From Sphingobacteriales bacterium 44-15 (GTDB taxonomy: Bacteria > Bacteroidota > Bacteroidia > Chitinophagales > Chitinophagaceae): a stretch of DNA of 64,000 nucleotides. The first letter of the stretch is position 1, and every line of letters starts with the position of its first letter. Made by a program: the position numbers and the translations under genes. The notes below the pieces were generated by a model. That model worked only from the letters and a program-made list of their open reading frames with translations. It had not been told where the DNA came from and made no database searches. The stretch covers positions 124,001-188,000 of the forward strand of contig MKWG01000003.1 in NCBI GenBank assembly GCA_001899685.1. The letters are read 5' to 3'. Below, one piece after another: positions 43,587-52,279 of the stretch.

Positions 43587-45008
43587 TCAGATAGAACGTT
43601 TACGCTTGTAATAAGCAATAACATCCACTACCTGCTGATTTTGGAGAATGGTGGGATTCAGCTCAATAAATTTCTTTAATACTTTTGGAGATTGCTCCAT
43701 GGCATCATGGAGCAGGAGCAGCGCTTCCTTGCTTTTGCCCATGGCAAAAAGCACAGCGCTTTTATAAAATAAAAACAGGGGCTTATCGCCGGCGATACGC
43801 CGGGCATTGATGATCTGCTCAAGCGCTTCCTCAAAAAAAGCCTCCTTGTACAGGCATCTTATAAGCGCTTCCCAACCTCCGATACCTTTGGGACGGACCT
43901 TTACCACGTTGGAAAAATGCACTATGGCATCTCTTATATTCCCCAACTCCAGCAGGCATTCCCCCATAGCAAGGTTATACTCAGGCTGCATTTTATGGAT
44001 ACGCATGGCAGACTCAAGGTATTGCACAGCCTTATTGAGCGACATCTCATTGATATAGGTACAGGCAATTTTATAGTAGAGCTTACTGTCATCGCTGTTA
44101 AGATGAGATGCTTTTTTATAATAAAACCTTGCCTGGGCGTAATTTTTAAGCCGGTCATAACAATGTCCTATAGCTTCGTAAATCACATCTTCGGGCCTGG
44201 CCAGCTCAATTACCTTCTCAAGCGATTCAATAGCATCCCTGTATTTGCGCAGCCTTATATAGGCGTCAGCCATATTCCTGTAAGCATAATCAAATTTCTC
44301 ATTGATAACCAGTGCATACCGGTAGGCATCAATCGCTTTTTCAAACAGCTTCAGCCCCTGGAACGCCGCCCCTAAATTGAACCAGGCCAACTCATTGTAA
44401 GGGTATTCATCAATAATATGCTGGTGCAGCTTGATACTCTCCTCACTGCGGCCGGTGAAATCAGTCCAGAAACATATTTTGTAAAGCGCTTCTTCATTGT
44501 TAGGCTCATTTTCCAGGATATGCTTCAGGCAGTCAAAAACCTTGTCAAATTCCTCATAATCATCGTATACATCCGCCAGCTCAAAAAGCAGGTTAATGCG
44601 CTCCTCTCCCTCAAACATATGAATAGCTTCTTCCAGCAGTTCTACCGCTTTGCCTTGCTGGTCCAATGCCAGGTATATATCAGTTTTGAGAATATAGATA
44701 TCAATATCGGTATTATCCAGTATTTCCGCTTTTTCGAGTATTTCCAGGGCTTCCGTATACCGCCTGGTAGCTATAAACAAATCAGCTTTTTTCACCATCA
44801 GCGAGGCAGAATAGGGGAATTGAGAAATACCTAATTCTACCGCCTCAAGGGCGCTGGGAATATCATCCTTATCATCAAAATGGTCTATAATACGCTCAAA
44901 AGCATCTTCTTCGAGGAAAGTGTGGCGCAAACCCGACCGGAGATTATCAAACTGCTTTAATAAATCTCTTATCTCGTGTTTGTCATTGGGAAAAGGTTTA
45001 TCCTGCAT
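43587..45008 (-). CDS. TPR-repeat protein
   Basis: A 473-residue cytoplasmic protein made almost entirely of tetratricopeptide repeats (about 11 units between residues 40 and 455). Clear units are ELAWFNLGAAFQGLKLFEKA, FDYAYRNMADAYIRLRKYRD, VIYEAIGHCYDRLKNYAQAR and KLYYKIACTYINEMSLNKAV. There is no signal peptide and no enzyme domain. It is a protein-protein scaffold whose partner is unknown. It precedes the ComA/aroE pair on the same strand with a 46-bp gap, so it could share the transcript. Confidence 0.9.
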   Translation of the reverse strand: MQDKPFPNDKHEIRDLLKQFDNLRSGLRHTFLEEDAFERIIDHFDDKDDIPSALEAVELGISQFPYSASLMVKKADLFIATRRYTEALEILEKAEILDNTDIDIYILKTDIYLALDQQGKAVELLEEAIHMFEGEERINLLFELADVYDDYEEFDKVFDCLKHILENEPNNEEALYKICFWTDFTGRSEESIKLHQHIIDEYPYNELAWFNLGAAFQGLKLFEKAIDAYRYALVINEKFDYAYRNMADAYIRLRKYRDAIESLEKVIELARPEDVIYEAIGHCYDRLKNYAQARFYYKKASHLNSDDSKLYYKIACTYINEMSLNKAVQYLESAMRIHKMQPEYNLAMGECLLELGNIRDAIVHFSNVVKVRPKGIGGWEALIRCLYKEAFFEEALEQIINARRIAGDKPLFLFYKSAVLFAMGKSKEALLLLHDAMEQSPKVLKKFIELNPTILQNQQVVDVIAYYKRKRSI

Positions 45009-45116
45009 ATTATTGTAAGTTAATGAAAGTTAGTCTTTTATTTATGAAAACCCAACTTTTGTAACCTTTTTCACGTATTAATCGTTAAATAACCGATAAA
45101 ATTTGTGACGAATGGA

Positions 45117-45148
45117 TTGCGATTACTTAAAATAAATCATTATTTTTG
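45117..45148 (+). promoter_or_regulatory. Promoter of the small exported protein at 45157
   Basis: TTG at 45117-45119 is followed after 21 nt by TATTTTTG at 45141-45148, an exact TAnnTTTG -7 box at the usual Bacteroidota spacing. The start codon lies only 8 bp further on, so the message would be nearly leaderless. Confidence 0.6.
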
Positions 45149-45156
45149 TTAAAACA

Positions 45157-45558
45157 ATGAATAAAAGTAGAAACATAACGATTTCTTTGGTTAAGAACAG
45201 CCTGTTCGTACTGGCAGTTTTTGCAACAGTGCAATATGTTTTTGCCGTAAGCGGAATTCGGTTAAATAATAACAGTTCCGGTGATGATAAAGTGAAATCT
45301 GCAGAAACCAGTTCAGGTTTTTCAAATCTTAAATCTTCCGTAACTTTTTCTTTGAAAGACAGCTACAGGATCCCTACAAAAAACAATTGTAAGTTGGGCA
45401 TTCTTGATGCTCCGGCAATAAAAAGCCAAAATACCAATACTTCTTTAGTTTCTTTTAAAAAAGGAAATATTACTTATATTCTTCCCTATAAGACACAACC
45501 GGGAGTAAAGCTTCCTTCTTTCTTAAAATTGTCGCCTACGCCTGTCCCGGCAAGATAA
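45157..45558 (+). CDS. Small exported protein of unknown function
   Basis: A 133-residue protein with an N-terminal hydrophobic signal (LVKNSLFVLAVFATVQYVFA, cleavage near VFAVS). The mature part is short, Ser- and Lys-rich, and ends with PSFLKLSPTPVPAR. No family is recognised. The gene has its own strong promoter and no operon partner. Divergent from the TPR gene. Confidence 0.65.
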   Translation: MNKSRNITISLVKNSLFVLAVFATVQYVFAVSGIRLNNNSSGDDKVKSAETSSGFSNLKSSVTFSLKDSYRIPTKNNCKLGILDAPAIKSQNTNTSLVSFKKGNITYILPYKTQPGVKLPSFLKLSPTPVPAR

Positions 45559-45659
45559 TTACTCCGGGCAATTTCTTTTTCTTACCGGTGTAAAGTTCCG
45601 CGCAAAACGCGCTATGAAAAGTTCTTTGTGCCTCTGTTAGTACCAGAACCAGATATACT

Positions 45660-46406
45660 TTATAATCCAAGCACCTGTTTCAGTTTTACATAGCCGGTCT
45701 TACTTACAGGGATACGCTGTCCTTTATTCAAAATAGCCAGGTAGCTTTCTTTTTCGTGAGGTTCGAGGCGGGTTATGAACTGCACATTGACTATATAGGA
45801 ACGGTGTGTGCGAACGAATTGCTTACTGTCCAGTAATTTTTCAAAATATTGCATGGTCTTATTTTTCAGGTGCCAGGCATCGGCAGTATGGATCTTTACA
45901 TAATCATCGGCAGCTTCAAAATACAGGATATCGTGCAGCGGTATGATCCTGATCCTGCTGTTGTCTTTTACAACAATACGATTATTGGGAAGAGCAGCTT
46001 CAGTGATGACCTGTATCAGTGAAGCTTCCTCTGCAGGGAGGCGGTCGCCGGCAGATTTTTCCAGCCATTTCTGCATGGCCCTGTCAAATCTTTCTTTGCT
46101 GAACGGCTTCAGCAGATAGTCAACAGCATGTGTTTCAAAAGCACGGATAGCATATTCATCAAACGCGGTAGTGAAGATGACTGCAGGCGGCTTTTCAACC
46201 AGCTCAAGCATTTCAAACCCGTTGATCTTAGGCATCTGGATATCCAGGAAAATCAGGTCAGGCTGATGCTGCATAATAGCTTTCACCCCCTCAAACCCGT
46301 CATTGCATTCCTCAGCAATGTCCACCTGCGGATAGTCGAGGAGGTATTCCCTTACAATTGTTCTGGCCAATGGCTCATCGTCAATAATTATCGCCTTTAT
46401 CATCAC
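45660..46406 (-). CDS. LytTR-family response regulator
   Basis: Two-component response regulator of 248 residues, pair of the kinase upstream. The receiver domain (about 1-120) has the phospho-acceptor Asp in PDLIFLDIQMPKINGFEML (about 55) and the conserved Thr and Lys in VIFTTAFDEYAIRAFETHAVDYLLKPF (split). The C-terminal LytTR DNA-binding domain (about 140-245) shows NNRIVVKDNSRIRIIPLHDI, YFEKLLDSKQFVRTHRSYIVN and ILNKGQRIPVSKTGY. The start overlaps the kinase stop by 4 bp. Confidence 0.95.
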   Translation of the reverse strand: MMIKAIIIDDEPLARTIVREYLLDYPQVDIAEECNDGFEGVKAIMQHQPDLIFLDIQMPKINGFEMLELVEKPPAVIFTTAFDEYAIRAFETHAVDYLLKPFSKERFDRAMQKWLEKSAGDRLPAEEASLIQVITEAALPNNRIVVKDNSRIRIIPLHDILYFEAADDYVKIHTADAWHLKNKTMQYFEKLLDSKQFVRTHRSYIVNVQFITRLEPHEKESYLAILNKGQRIPVSKTGYVKLKQVLGL

Positions 46407-47440
46407 TGAGGGATTTTTACCTGGGTAATAAAAATATTTTCCCTGATATCTGTGGTAAGTAAATCGTTGCGTGCAAACAGGAGAAATAATCTTTTCTGCA
46501 CGGAATTAAGCCCGAAGCCTGTACCTTTTACGGGCTTGGATACATCAGGGTCGAAGGGGTTCCGCACCTGTATTACCAGCATATTGCCCTGCATCTCCGA
46601 CTCCACGGAGATCGTAATATTTTCCGTTGTATCATACAACCCGAATTTTATAGCGTTCTCTACAATCGGCTGCAGTAAAAGCGCAGGCAGCTTCAGCGGG
46701 AGCGCTTTTTCATCCTGCCGCAACACCGTGGATAACCGGTGTCCGAACCTTACTTTTTCTATATCCAGGTAAAGCCGGAGATATTCAAGCTCTTCTTCAA
46801 GGCTTACCCATTTATATTCTTCTTTCTTTAGCGTGCTCCTCAGGTAATCAGACAGTTGTTGTATCATTTTCCTGGCTTCAGCAGGCCGGGCAACTACGAG
46901 CGCGCTGATAGAATTGAGGCTGTTGAACAGGAAATGAGGCTGCAATTGCTGTCTCAGTTTATACAATTCCGCATCTCTTGCTATACTGTCCGATTCATTT
47001 TTCCTGCGTTCCTGCTCCTTCTGTTCTTCCTGTGCATACAATAAAACATTGATCAGGATAATGCAGCCTAATATGAGGATAGCGATGGCAATTCTTACCG
47101 GTATAGACTGGGTAAATGCATTAAGGATCCCGTCCGGCACTATATACGATAATATAAACCTTGTAAGTGTTATCCATATCCCTGCCGCCCCAAGGCACAT
47201 CAATGAGAAGTAAGTCAGTTGTTCCTTACGGGGCAGGTAATAATGCATGCTGATAATGATCACAACACTTATAGCAGCAAGAAGAGCATTACTTACGCAA
47301 CTGTCTGTCCAGGCTTCTTCCGCCGTATATTTCCATTCCTGCAATACCCACACGTGTATTATGGACCAAATAAGCCAGAAGGCTATAAAATAAATTTTGT
47401 TCCTGCCTTTATATATAATGGTATTGGGCAAAGCCTGCAT
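46403..47440 (-). CDS. LytS-type sensor histidine kinase
   Basis: A 345-residue membrane kinase of the PF06580 family. Four helices (about 15-32, 47-65, 75-97 and 112-135) are followed by a coiled linker and the kinase core. The phospho-His lies in LQPHFLFNSLNSISALV (about 165), and the ATPase part has LLLQPIVENAIKFGL and GTGFGLNSVQKRLFLLF. It has no extracellular sensor domain, so signals probably come through the membrane part or from a partner such as the LiaF-like protein encoded upstream. It shares an operon with the LytTR regulator. Confidence 0.93.
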   Translation of the reverse strand: MQALPNTIIYKGRNKIYFIAFWLIWSIIHVWVLQEWKYTAEEAWTDSCVSNALLAAISVVIIISMHYYLPRKEQLTYFSLMCLGAAGIWITLTRFILSYIVPDGILNAFTQSIPVRIAIAILILGCIILINVLLYAQEEQKEQERRKNESDSIARDAELYKLRQQLQPHFLFNSLNSISALVVARPAEARKMIQQLSDYLRSTLKKEEYKWVSLEEELEYLRLYLDIEKVRFGHRLSTVLRQDEKALPLKLPALLLQPIVENAIKFGLYDTTENITISVESEMQGNMLVIQVRNPFDPDVSKPVKGTGFGLNSVQKRLFLLFARNDLLTTDIRENIFITQVKIPQ

Positions 47441-47442
47441 TT

Positions 47443-47802
47443 TTATAATGCCTGTAATAAATGTTGTCCGCTGGTTTCTTTAAGATAAGCAGCTTTTTTG
47501 TGGATCAACTCGGTATAAAGCTCGCCATTTTCCCTTTCCTCAATTTTGCTGTAAAGCTCTGCACCATCGATCAGCTCAGCTATTCTGGAAAGCTCCGCTA
47601 CATTGATGAATTTCCATTGCACCAGCTTTTCAGCAGCATTATAAAAACATTCTTCTTCCTGACGGCCTATTGTATAAGCCTTCTTTAAAGCTTCTTCTTC
47701 ATTATCTGCAACGATAAGCCTTAGCTGCTCATCAAATTGGGGAGTGTGGTCTCCTTCTCCACATATAATACGATACACGATTTTAGCCATAAACCAGTTC
47801 AT
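47443..47802 (-). CDS. DUF4288-like protein
   Basis: A 119-residue cytoplasmic protein starting MNWFMAKIVYRIICGEG, then FDEQLRLIVADNEEEALKKA and VQWKFINVAELSRIAELIDG. This alternation (a strand pair with the phrase WKFINV) is that of the DUF4288 family, which has no known function. It ends 2 bp before the kinase start and follows the LiaF-like gene by 21 bp, so it belongs to the signalling operon. It may be a regulatory adaptor; no evidence for that beyond position. Confidence 0.7.
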   Translation of the reverse strand: MNWFMAKIVYRIICGEGDHTPQFDEQLRLIVADNEEEALKKAYTIGRQEEECFYNAAEKLVQWKFINVAELSRIAELIDGAELYSKIEERENGELYTELIHKKAAYLKETSGQHLLQAL

Positions 47803-47823
47803 AAGAAATATTGTTTGGATAGA

Positions 47824-48603
47824 TTAATAACTTTTGATCTCAATACCGCCAAAGACCGAAGTGCCGTCAATCACTAATACTTTCCCTGGGTCCTGGTTTA
47901 CATTTGATACTGCACGCTTATCTTCAAAGCCGCCGAATATAGAGGTAACACTGGATTTGATCGTCCAGTGCGGGGGGACGATGAGCTTGGTCCCGCCAAA
48001 TACCTGTGTAATGTCCATCCTCACTCTCCCGTTAATATCCGCCTGCGAACAATTGATCTCTGTACCTCCGAAAAAATTGGTAATGTCTCCTCCTTTAAAG
48101 TCTTTGGAAAAGATCACTTTTTTAGCATTGCCGAGAATAGCCGTGCTGTCAATAAAATCATCGTGCCCGGCCCCGGATGCTACCGGCTCCTTCCACTCAT
48201 CAGTTGCCTGCTCATCATGCCGGTATCTATTCCCCCGATGCATTTCTTTCCAATCCCAATGCTCGCGCAGCCATCTTTTCCTGGAACCGGAACCAAATAT
48301 CATTACCAGCCCCAGCGCTATAATAACAAAGGGCCAAATGAATGGCTGAAGGTTAACTCCCGGCACGACCTTATCGGCAAGAAAAATACAACCCAGCCCG
48401 ATCAGTATTATCCAGCCCGGTCCCCGGAACCCATGCTTCAACCCCACAAATATGCCTACCGCCACCAGTATCATCGGCCAGGTGGTAACCCACGACGGAA
48501 AATCAAGGAAGGTTTGTTTGAGTATAGCGCCCACCCCGATCACCAGTAAGAACAATCCTGCCAGCACTGATCCTGTTTTATGTTCCCCTCTTCTATTTTT
48601 CAT
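47824..48603 (-). CDS. LiaF-like membrane protein
   Basis: A 259-residue membrane protein from the ATG at 48603; the frame open to 48657 has a Pro-rich start that does not suit a membrane protein. Four helices lie in the first 110 residues (GSVLAGLFLLVIGVGAIL, WVTTWPMILVAVGIFVGL, GWIILIGLGCIFLADKV, LQPFIWPFVIIALGLVMIFG). The C-terminal half is a LiaF-type beta-solenoid with repeated KGGDITNFFGGTEINC, RMDITQVFGGTKLIV and VTSIFGGFEDKRAV. In Firmicutes, LiaF inhibits the LiaS kinase and senses envelope stress. The same arrangement (LiaF-like, then kinase and regulator) suggests a cell-envelope stress switch here; that is inference. Confidence 0.85.
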   Translation of the reverse strand: MKNRRGEHKTGSVLAGLFLLVIGVGAILKQTFLDFPSWVTTWPMILVAVGIFVGLKHGFRGPGWIILIGLGCIFLADKVVPGVNLQPFIWPFVIIALGLVMIFGSGSRKRWLREHWDWKEMHRGNRYRHDEQATDEWKEPVASGAGHDDFIDSTAILGNAKKVIFSKDFKGGDITNFFGGTEINCSQADINGRVRMDITQVFGGTKLIVPPHWTIKSSVTSIFGGFEDKRAVSNVNQDPGKVLVIDGTSVFGGIEIKSY

Positions 48604-48805
48604 TGTTTTTGATTTTAATACAAAGCTATGTCGTACTGAGGCGGGAGGCAATATCATACAGGCGATCCTATACCTTTTTTCCGGTAAAAGCAGGGAAATA
48701 TCCGGTAAAACCGGCAGCAGGAAAATAATATGACTACGGATCCCGGCGATCCAGGGGGTTCGGAACCTTATTGTCCAACAAATATTAAAATCGTTTGAAA
48801 TTCAG

Positions 48806-50959
48806 TTAATCCAACACCACTTCGCTGATAAACGCCCATGCCGGCTTACCCTTGCTATCGTGCCAGGCAGGCAGCGCGGCTGCCGGTCTGACCATTATCT
48901 TAAGGCATTGCACTTCTGCGGGAGGGAACTGCACCTGCTCCTGCAATAACCTTGAAGGAGATCCTTTTTCAGGAACAGTGGGGCTGGAAGAGCCCAGTAA
49001 CCTGAGATGGCTGCTGTCTGCTCCACCCCAGATATCTATTGTAGCAGGAGGGAATATATGCCCGCCGAGGTTTTGCATCATATTCAGCAATACATCTTTT
49101 ATGGTAACGGTTTTCTTAAAAAGCAGGTAATATGCCGCATCACTACCGTAATACCCAAACCAATCGCCATTAGAGATATTGGAAACATCACCCAACTGAC
49201 CATCTATGAGCGCCGTCGCCTGCGAAGGCATATATTTGGGATCTGGCTTCGACACAAGCACTACAGAATCTGGTACCACGCCACGTTTAATAAAAGACGC
49301 CTGTGCATCGCCGCTCCCGTACCAGCCTTTCTTAAAAGCCCTTGCCTTTATGGTAGTGTTCTTATCAATATGAAGAGGAGTGGTATACACTGGGCTGTTC
49401 ACACTATCGGGTTCTGTCTCATCAAGCGTATAGCGTATTTCCACTCCTTTAAAAGGGTGCGTTATTTCAACAGATGCATCCTTGTCAAATATTCCTGCAG
49501 GTGTTCTTATAAAGGGAGGGCTGAGCGCAACAATATCATCACCTTTGTCTACAAACCCCGTCTGTATATCCACAGAAGGGAACTTGGCCCTGAGGCGGAG
49601 CAACTGGGTGCTGTCTATTTTGGTATCCCATACAAATAAAGAAGTAATAGCGGTGGAAGGAAGCAATTTTTCAATAGCTTCCGGGTTCACCCGGGTGCCG
49701 GACAAAGTCAGTTCCTGGAGGTGTTTAAGCGCTCCTAACCCTGATATGCCTGCTGGCGTAATATCAGTATAATTAAGATTTAATTTCCGGAGGTTCACCA
49801 GTTGCCCAATCACTTTCATATCAGCATCCTTCACCGGCATGCGTGCAAGGCTGAGCTGGGTGACCTGCTGTTTCACGGCAAGTAATTCTTCCAGGGACTT
49901 TGTGGAATATGCACTTTTGCCAAAGAAGTTAACAGATAATGCCGGTGAATTTTTCCCGAGGGGGACTACGATACGGTAATTATTGTTGAGCGCAGCGATC
50001 TTCTTTTCATCGGCGGCGGCGAAATCATACACAGGCTCCGACATACCCGGCGTTTCTTCCGGCTGCAGGTAATTTGTAGCCAGCACACGAAAAGTATCTT
50101 TTTCAGGAAGGCTGAACAGCGGTGCATCCGTAGCAGCGCCGGATTGTATCCAGGCATACAGGAGCGCCGCTTCTGCCTGGGTCAGTTGCGGTTTCGAGGA
50201 AGGCGGCATGTGCTTTTTATCTTCCTGTGGCAGTTGAATGCGATGAATGATCAAACTTGTATCCGGCAGCCCGGGAATAAACAGGGGACCGGCCTTACCT
50301 CCTGCCATCACCCCCTCTATATCCGATAACAACAATCCGCCTTTTGTGCTTGCCTTTCCATGGCAGCTTACACATTTCTTTTCCAGGATAGGCTGAATGA
50401 TATCGGCAAATACGACAGCCTTATCCGGCGGCACAGCATGTATCTCGTTCTTCTTCAAAGGGCCAAGCACATAATCCTCACCGTGTGTGAGGTCGGCTCC
50501 CCAATGACCGGTAATAATGATAGCAGCGGTAGCTATAACAGTGAAAGCTCTTGCAAACAGCGCCTTGCCGGCAAGCAACGGGAAATAGGCATAAAACAAA
50601 AATCCCAAAACGGCAATGATCACACCTCCCCATTTATGCTGTTCCAGAAGAATGCCTGTCCTGCCATCTTCCAGCGACAGCAACATGCCCATAATAGCAG
50701 TAAGGGCAGCCGAAAGCGCCGCTGTCAGCCGGAGCAGCGAAAGCCATTCATCGTTGAGATTCTTACCCCCCGGCACCCATATCGTAATAAAAGACAGCAG
50801 TAGCAGCACTATGGGAAAATGCAGGAACATAGGATGCATCCTGCCTGCTACCGCCAGCCACGCAGGAAGGCTGAGCACACCTTGAAATACAACCAGGAAA
50901 AGCAGGAACACCATTGTGCCGAATAATACACCCGACCCGATCTTTAATATTTTTTGCAT
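48806..50959 (-). CDS. Membrane-anchored cytochrome c domain protein with LRR and beta-sandwich modules
   Basis: A 717-residue protein with six N-terminal transmembrane helices (about 1-160, DUF2231-like), then a single c-type haem motif KKCVSCHGKASTKGGLLLSD (about 195-215), the pattern of planctomycete-type cytochrome c domains. Residues about 370-480 contain leucine-rich repeat-like phrases (MKVIGQLVNLRKLNLNYTDI, LKHLQELTLSGTRV). From about 510 comes a chitobiase-C-type beta-sandwich (FKGVEIRYTLDETEPDSVNS) and a second discoidin-like part. The start overlaps the stop of the propeller gene by 1 bp (TAATG). It is probably part of a surface-bound electron transfer and glycan-handling complex. 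Confidence 0.85.
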   Translation of the reverse strand: MQKILKIGSGVLFGTMVFLLFLVVFQGVLSLPAWLAVAGRMHPMFLHFPIVLLLLSFITIWVPGGKNLNDEWLSLLRLTAALSAALTAIMGMLLSLEDGRTGILLEQHKWGGVIIAVLGFLFYAYFPLLAGKALFARAFTVIATAAIIITGHWGADLTHGEDYVLGPLKKNEIHAVPPDKAVVFADIIQPILEKKCVSCHGKASTKGGLLLSDIEGVMAGGKAGPLFIPGLPDTSLIIHRIQLPQEDKKHMPPSSKPQLTQAEAALLYAWIQSGAATDAPLFSLPEKDTFRVLATNYLQPEETPGMSEPVYDFAAADEKKIAALNNNYRIVVPLGKNSPALSVNFFGKSAYSTKSLEELLAVKQQVTQLSLARMPVKDADMKVIGQLVNLRKLNLNYTDITPAGISGLGALKHLQELTLSGTRVNPEAIEKLLPSTAITSLFVWDTKIDSTQLLRLRAKFPSVDIQTGFVDKGDDIVALSPPFIRTPAGIFDKDASVEITHPFKGVEIRYTLDETEPDSVNSPVYTTPLHIDKNTTIKARAFKKGWYGSGDAQASFIKRGVVPDSVVLVSKPDPKYMPSQATALIDGQLGDVSNISNGDWFGYYGSDAAYYLLFKKTVTIKDVLLNMMQNLGGHIFPPATIDIWGGADSSHLRLLGSSSPTVPEKGSPSRLLQEQVQFPPAEVQCLKIMVRPAAALPAWHDSKGKPAWAFISEVVLD

Positions 50960-51984
50960 TATACTCTGCTGAATTTATAGGGATAGACTTTTCCTGAAGC
51001 CCATTGTGCAACATACAAATTACCTTCATCATCCACACATACATCATGCGGGTGCACGAATATTTTTTCTGCCTGCGCCATCTGCTGCAGCTTGCCGTCT
51101 TTATATACTGGCGCTGTGCCGCCGATATTGGAAACTACTTTATTTTCCTTGTCAAGTATGGTAACAAAGCCGGTCTTTTCCGCCTGCAGGTTAGGAGAGC
51201 GCAATACCGCCGCATATAAGTGATCGCCATGTATCACCGGCCGGCAAACACAGGCGCCTGGAAGCTCAATCACCTCTATCAGCTTCCCGTCCATTGAAAA
51301 ACGCTTGAAGCAATTCCTGGTACGGTCGGTCACCAGCAGCGTCATATCACCCTGCCTCCTGTCTATGGTAATGCCGTGTGCATTGTCCAGGTTAGCTGTC
51401 GTATCCCCTTTCCCACCAAAATAGTTTTTAATATTCCCCTTCTCATCGTACTGTATCACATATTGTGAACCATACCCGTCGGCAATATAAAAATCACCAT
51501 TGTCAAGCACCGTTGTTTCTGTAGGCACAAAGGCTTCTTTCTTTTCATATACGCCTGTTTCCAGGGGAACATCTATGGTCAGTAAGATCCTGCCGTCGAG
51601 TGTTGTTTTAAAAACCTGGTGGCGGTTGGTATCTGTGATAAAAAGATATTCCTCTCCTCCTGCACGATGCAGTGTTAAACCATGCGCACCCGGAAATTCA
51701 TGTCCCCAGCTTTCCAGCAGCTTACCCGATTTATTATAGACCAGGATATTATTTTTTGTTTCATTGGTCAGCAAAATGATCCTGCCCCGCTTGTCCTGCA
51801 CCATTTCGTGGCAGTCATTTACCGGGAATTTTTCAGGATTGAGCTGCCCCCATTTGGCATCCATCCGGTAACGCATACCGTTGTGCCCGTATACAGGGCC
51901 TTTATTATGGGCAAACATGTCTTTAGCAATGGCAAAGCCGGCAGTGGCAAGCCCGGTTTTTTGTAAGAATTGTCTTCTTTGCAT
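50959..51984 (-). CDS. Exported NHL-type six-bladed beta-propeller protein
   Basis: A 341-residue exported protein with a leader QRRQFLQKTGLATAGFAIAK that is Tat-like. The mature part is an NHL/6-bladed propeller: ELLESWGHEFPGAHGLTLHRA-like units recur as LDNAHGITIDRRQGDMTLLVTD (split), IHGDHLYAAVLRSPN and VHPHDVCVDDEGNLYVAQW. It resembles peptidyl-alpha-hydroxyglycine alpha-amidating lyase-like and DUF-type propellers often seen with cytochrome/DUF1501 blocks. Enzyme activity cannot be claimed. Its stop overlaps the start of the downstream cytochrome gene. Confidence 0.85.
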   Translation of the reverse strand: MQRRQFLQKTGLATAGFAIAKDMFAHNKGPVYGHNGMRYRMDAKWGQLNPEKFPVNDCHEMVQDKRGRIILLTNETKNNILVYNKSGKLLESWGHEFPGAHGLTLHRAGGEEYLFITDTNRHQVFKTTLDGRILLTIDVPLETGVYEKKEAFVPTETTVLDNGDFYIADGYGSQYVIQYDEKGNIKNYFGGKGDTTANLDNAHGITIDRRQGDMTLLVTDRTRNCFKRFSMDGKLIEVIELPGACVCRPVIHGDHLYAAVLRSPNLQAEKTGFVTILDKENKVVSNIGGTAPVYKDGKLQQMAQAEKIFVHPHDVCVDDEGNLYVAQWASGKVYPYKFSRV

Positions 51985-52279
51985 AAAAAAAGAATAATAT
52001 TTTAGTTCTTGTTACTTAAGGAATATATTTTTCATGAACCCGGCAGCTTTACTACTATTAAACTTCCGTTGCAGCCTGTCCCGCCTGACGGGATCGCACG
52101 CTTCATCGTTCTGTTCCCGGCTCGGCCAAATCCCTATAGTGTTATTATATACTTTTTTAGCCCGGCTTTGAGTCCTTTGCCTGCCCGACTAGTCATTCAG
52201 GCGGGCGTAATTTCTTAGCGTGCTTTGCGGTAAAAAATAACCGCAAAGGAAATACAAAGCCTTAACTTTTATCCTTTCC
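51985..52279. other. 295-bp spacer with palindromic repeats
   Basis: No coding potential is seen. It holds GCCTGCCCG...CAGGCGGGC (52180-52205) as an imperfect inverted repeat, CCGCCTGACGGGATC earlier, and a perfect 9-bp pair CTTTGCGGT/ACCGCAAAG (52223-52248) that belongs to the CGCAAAG repeat class. Confidence 0.6.
52213..52259. repeat. CGCAAAG-type hairpin
   Basis: Perfect inverted copies CTTTGCGGT (52223-52231) and ACCGCAAAG (52240-52248) enclose an A-rich loop. Related units occur at 14590-14624 and 41919-42033. Confidence 0.7.
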
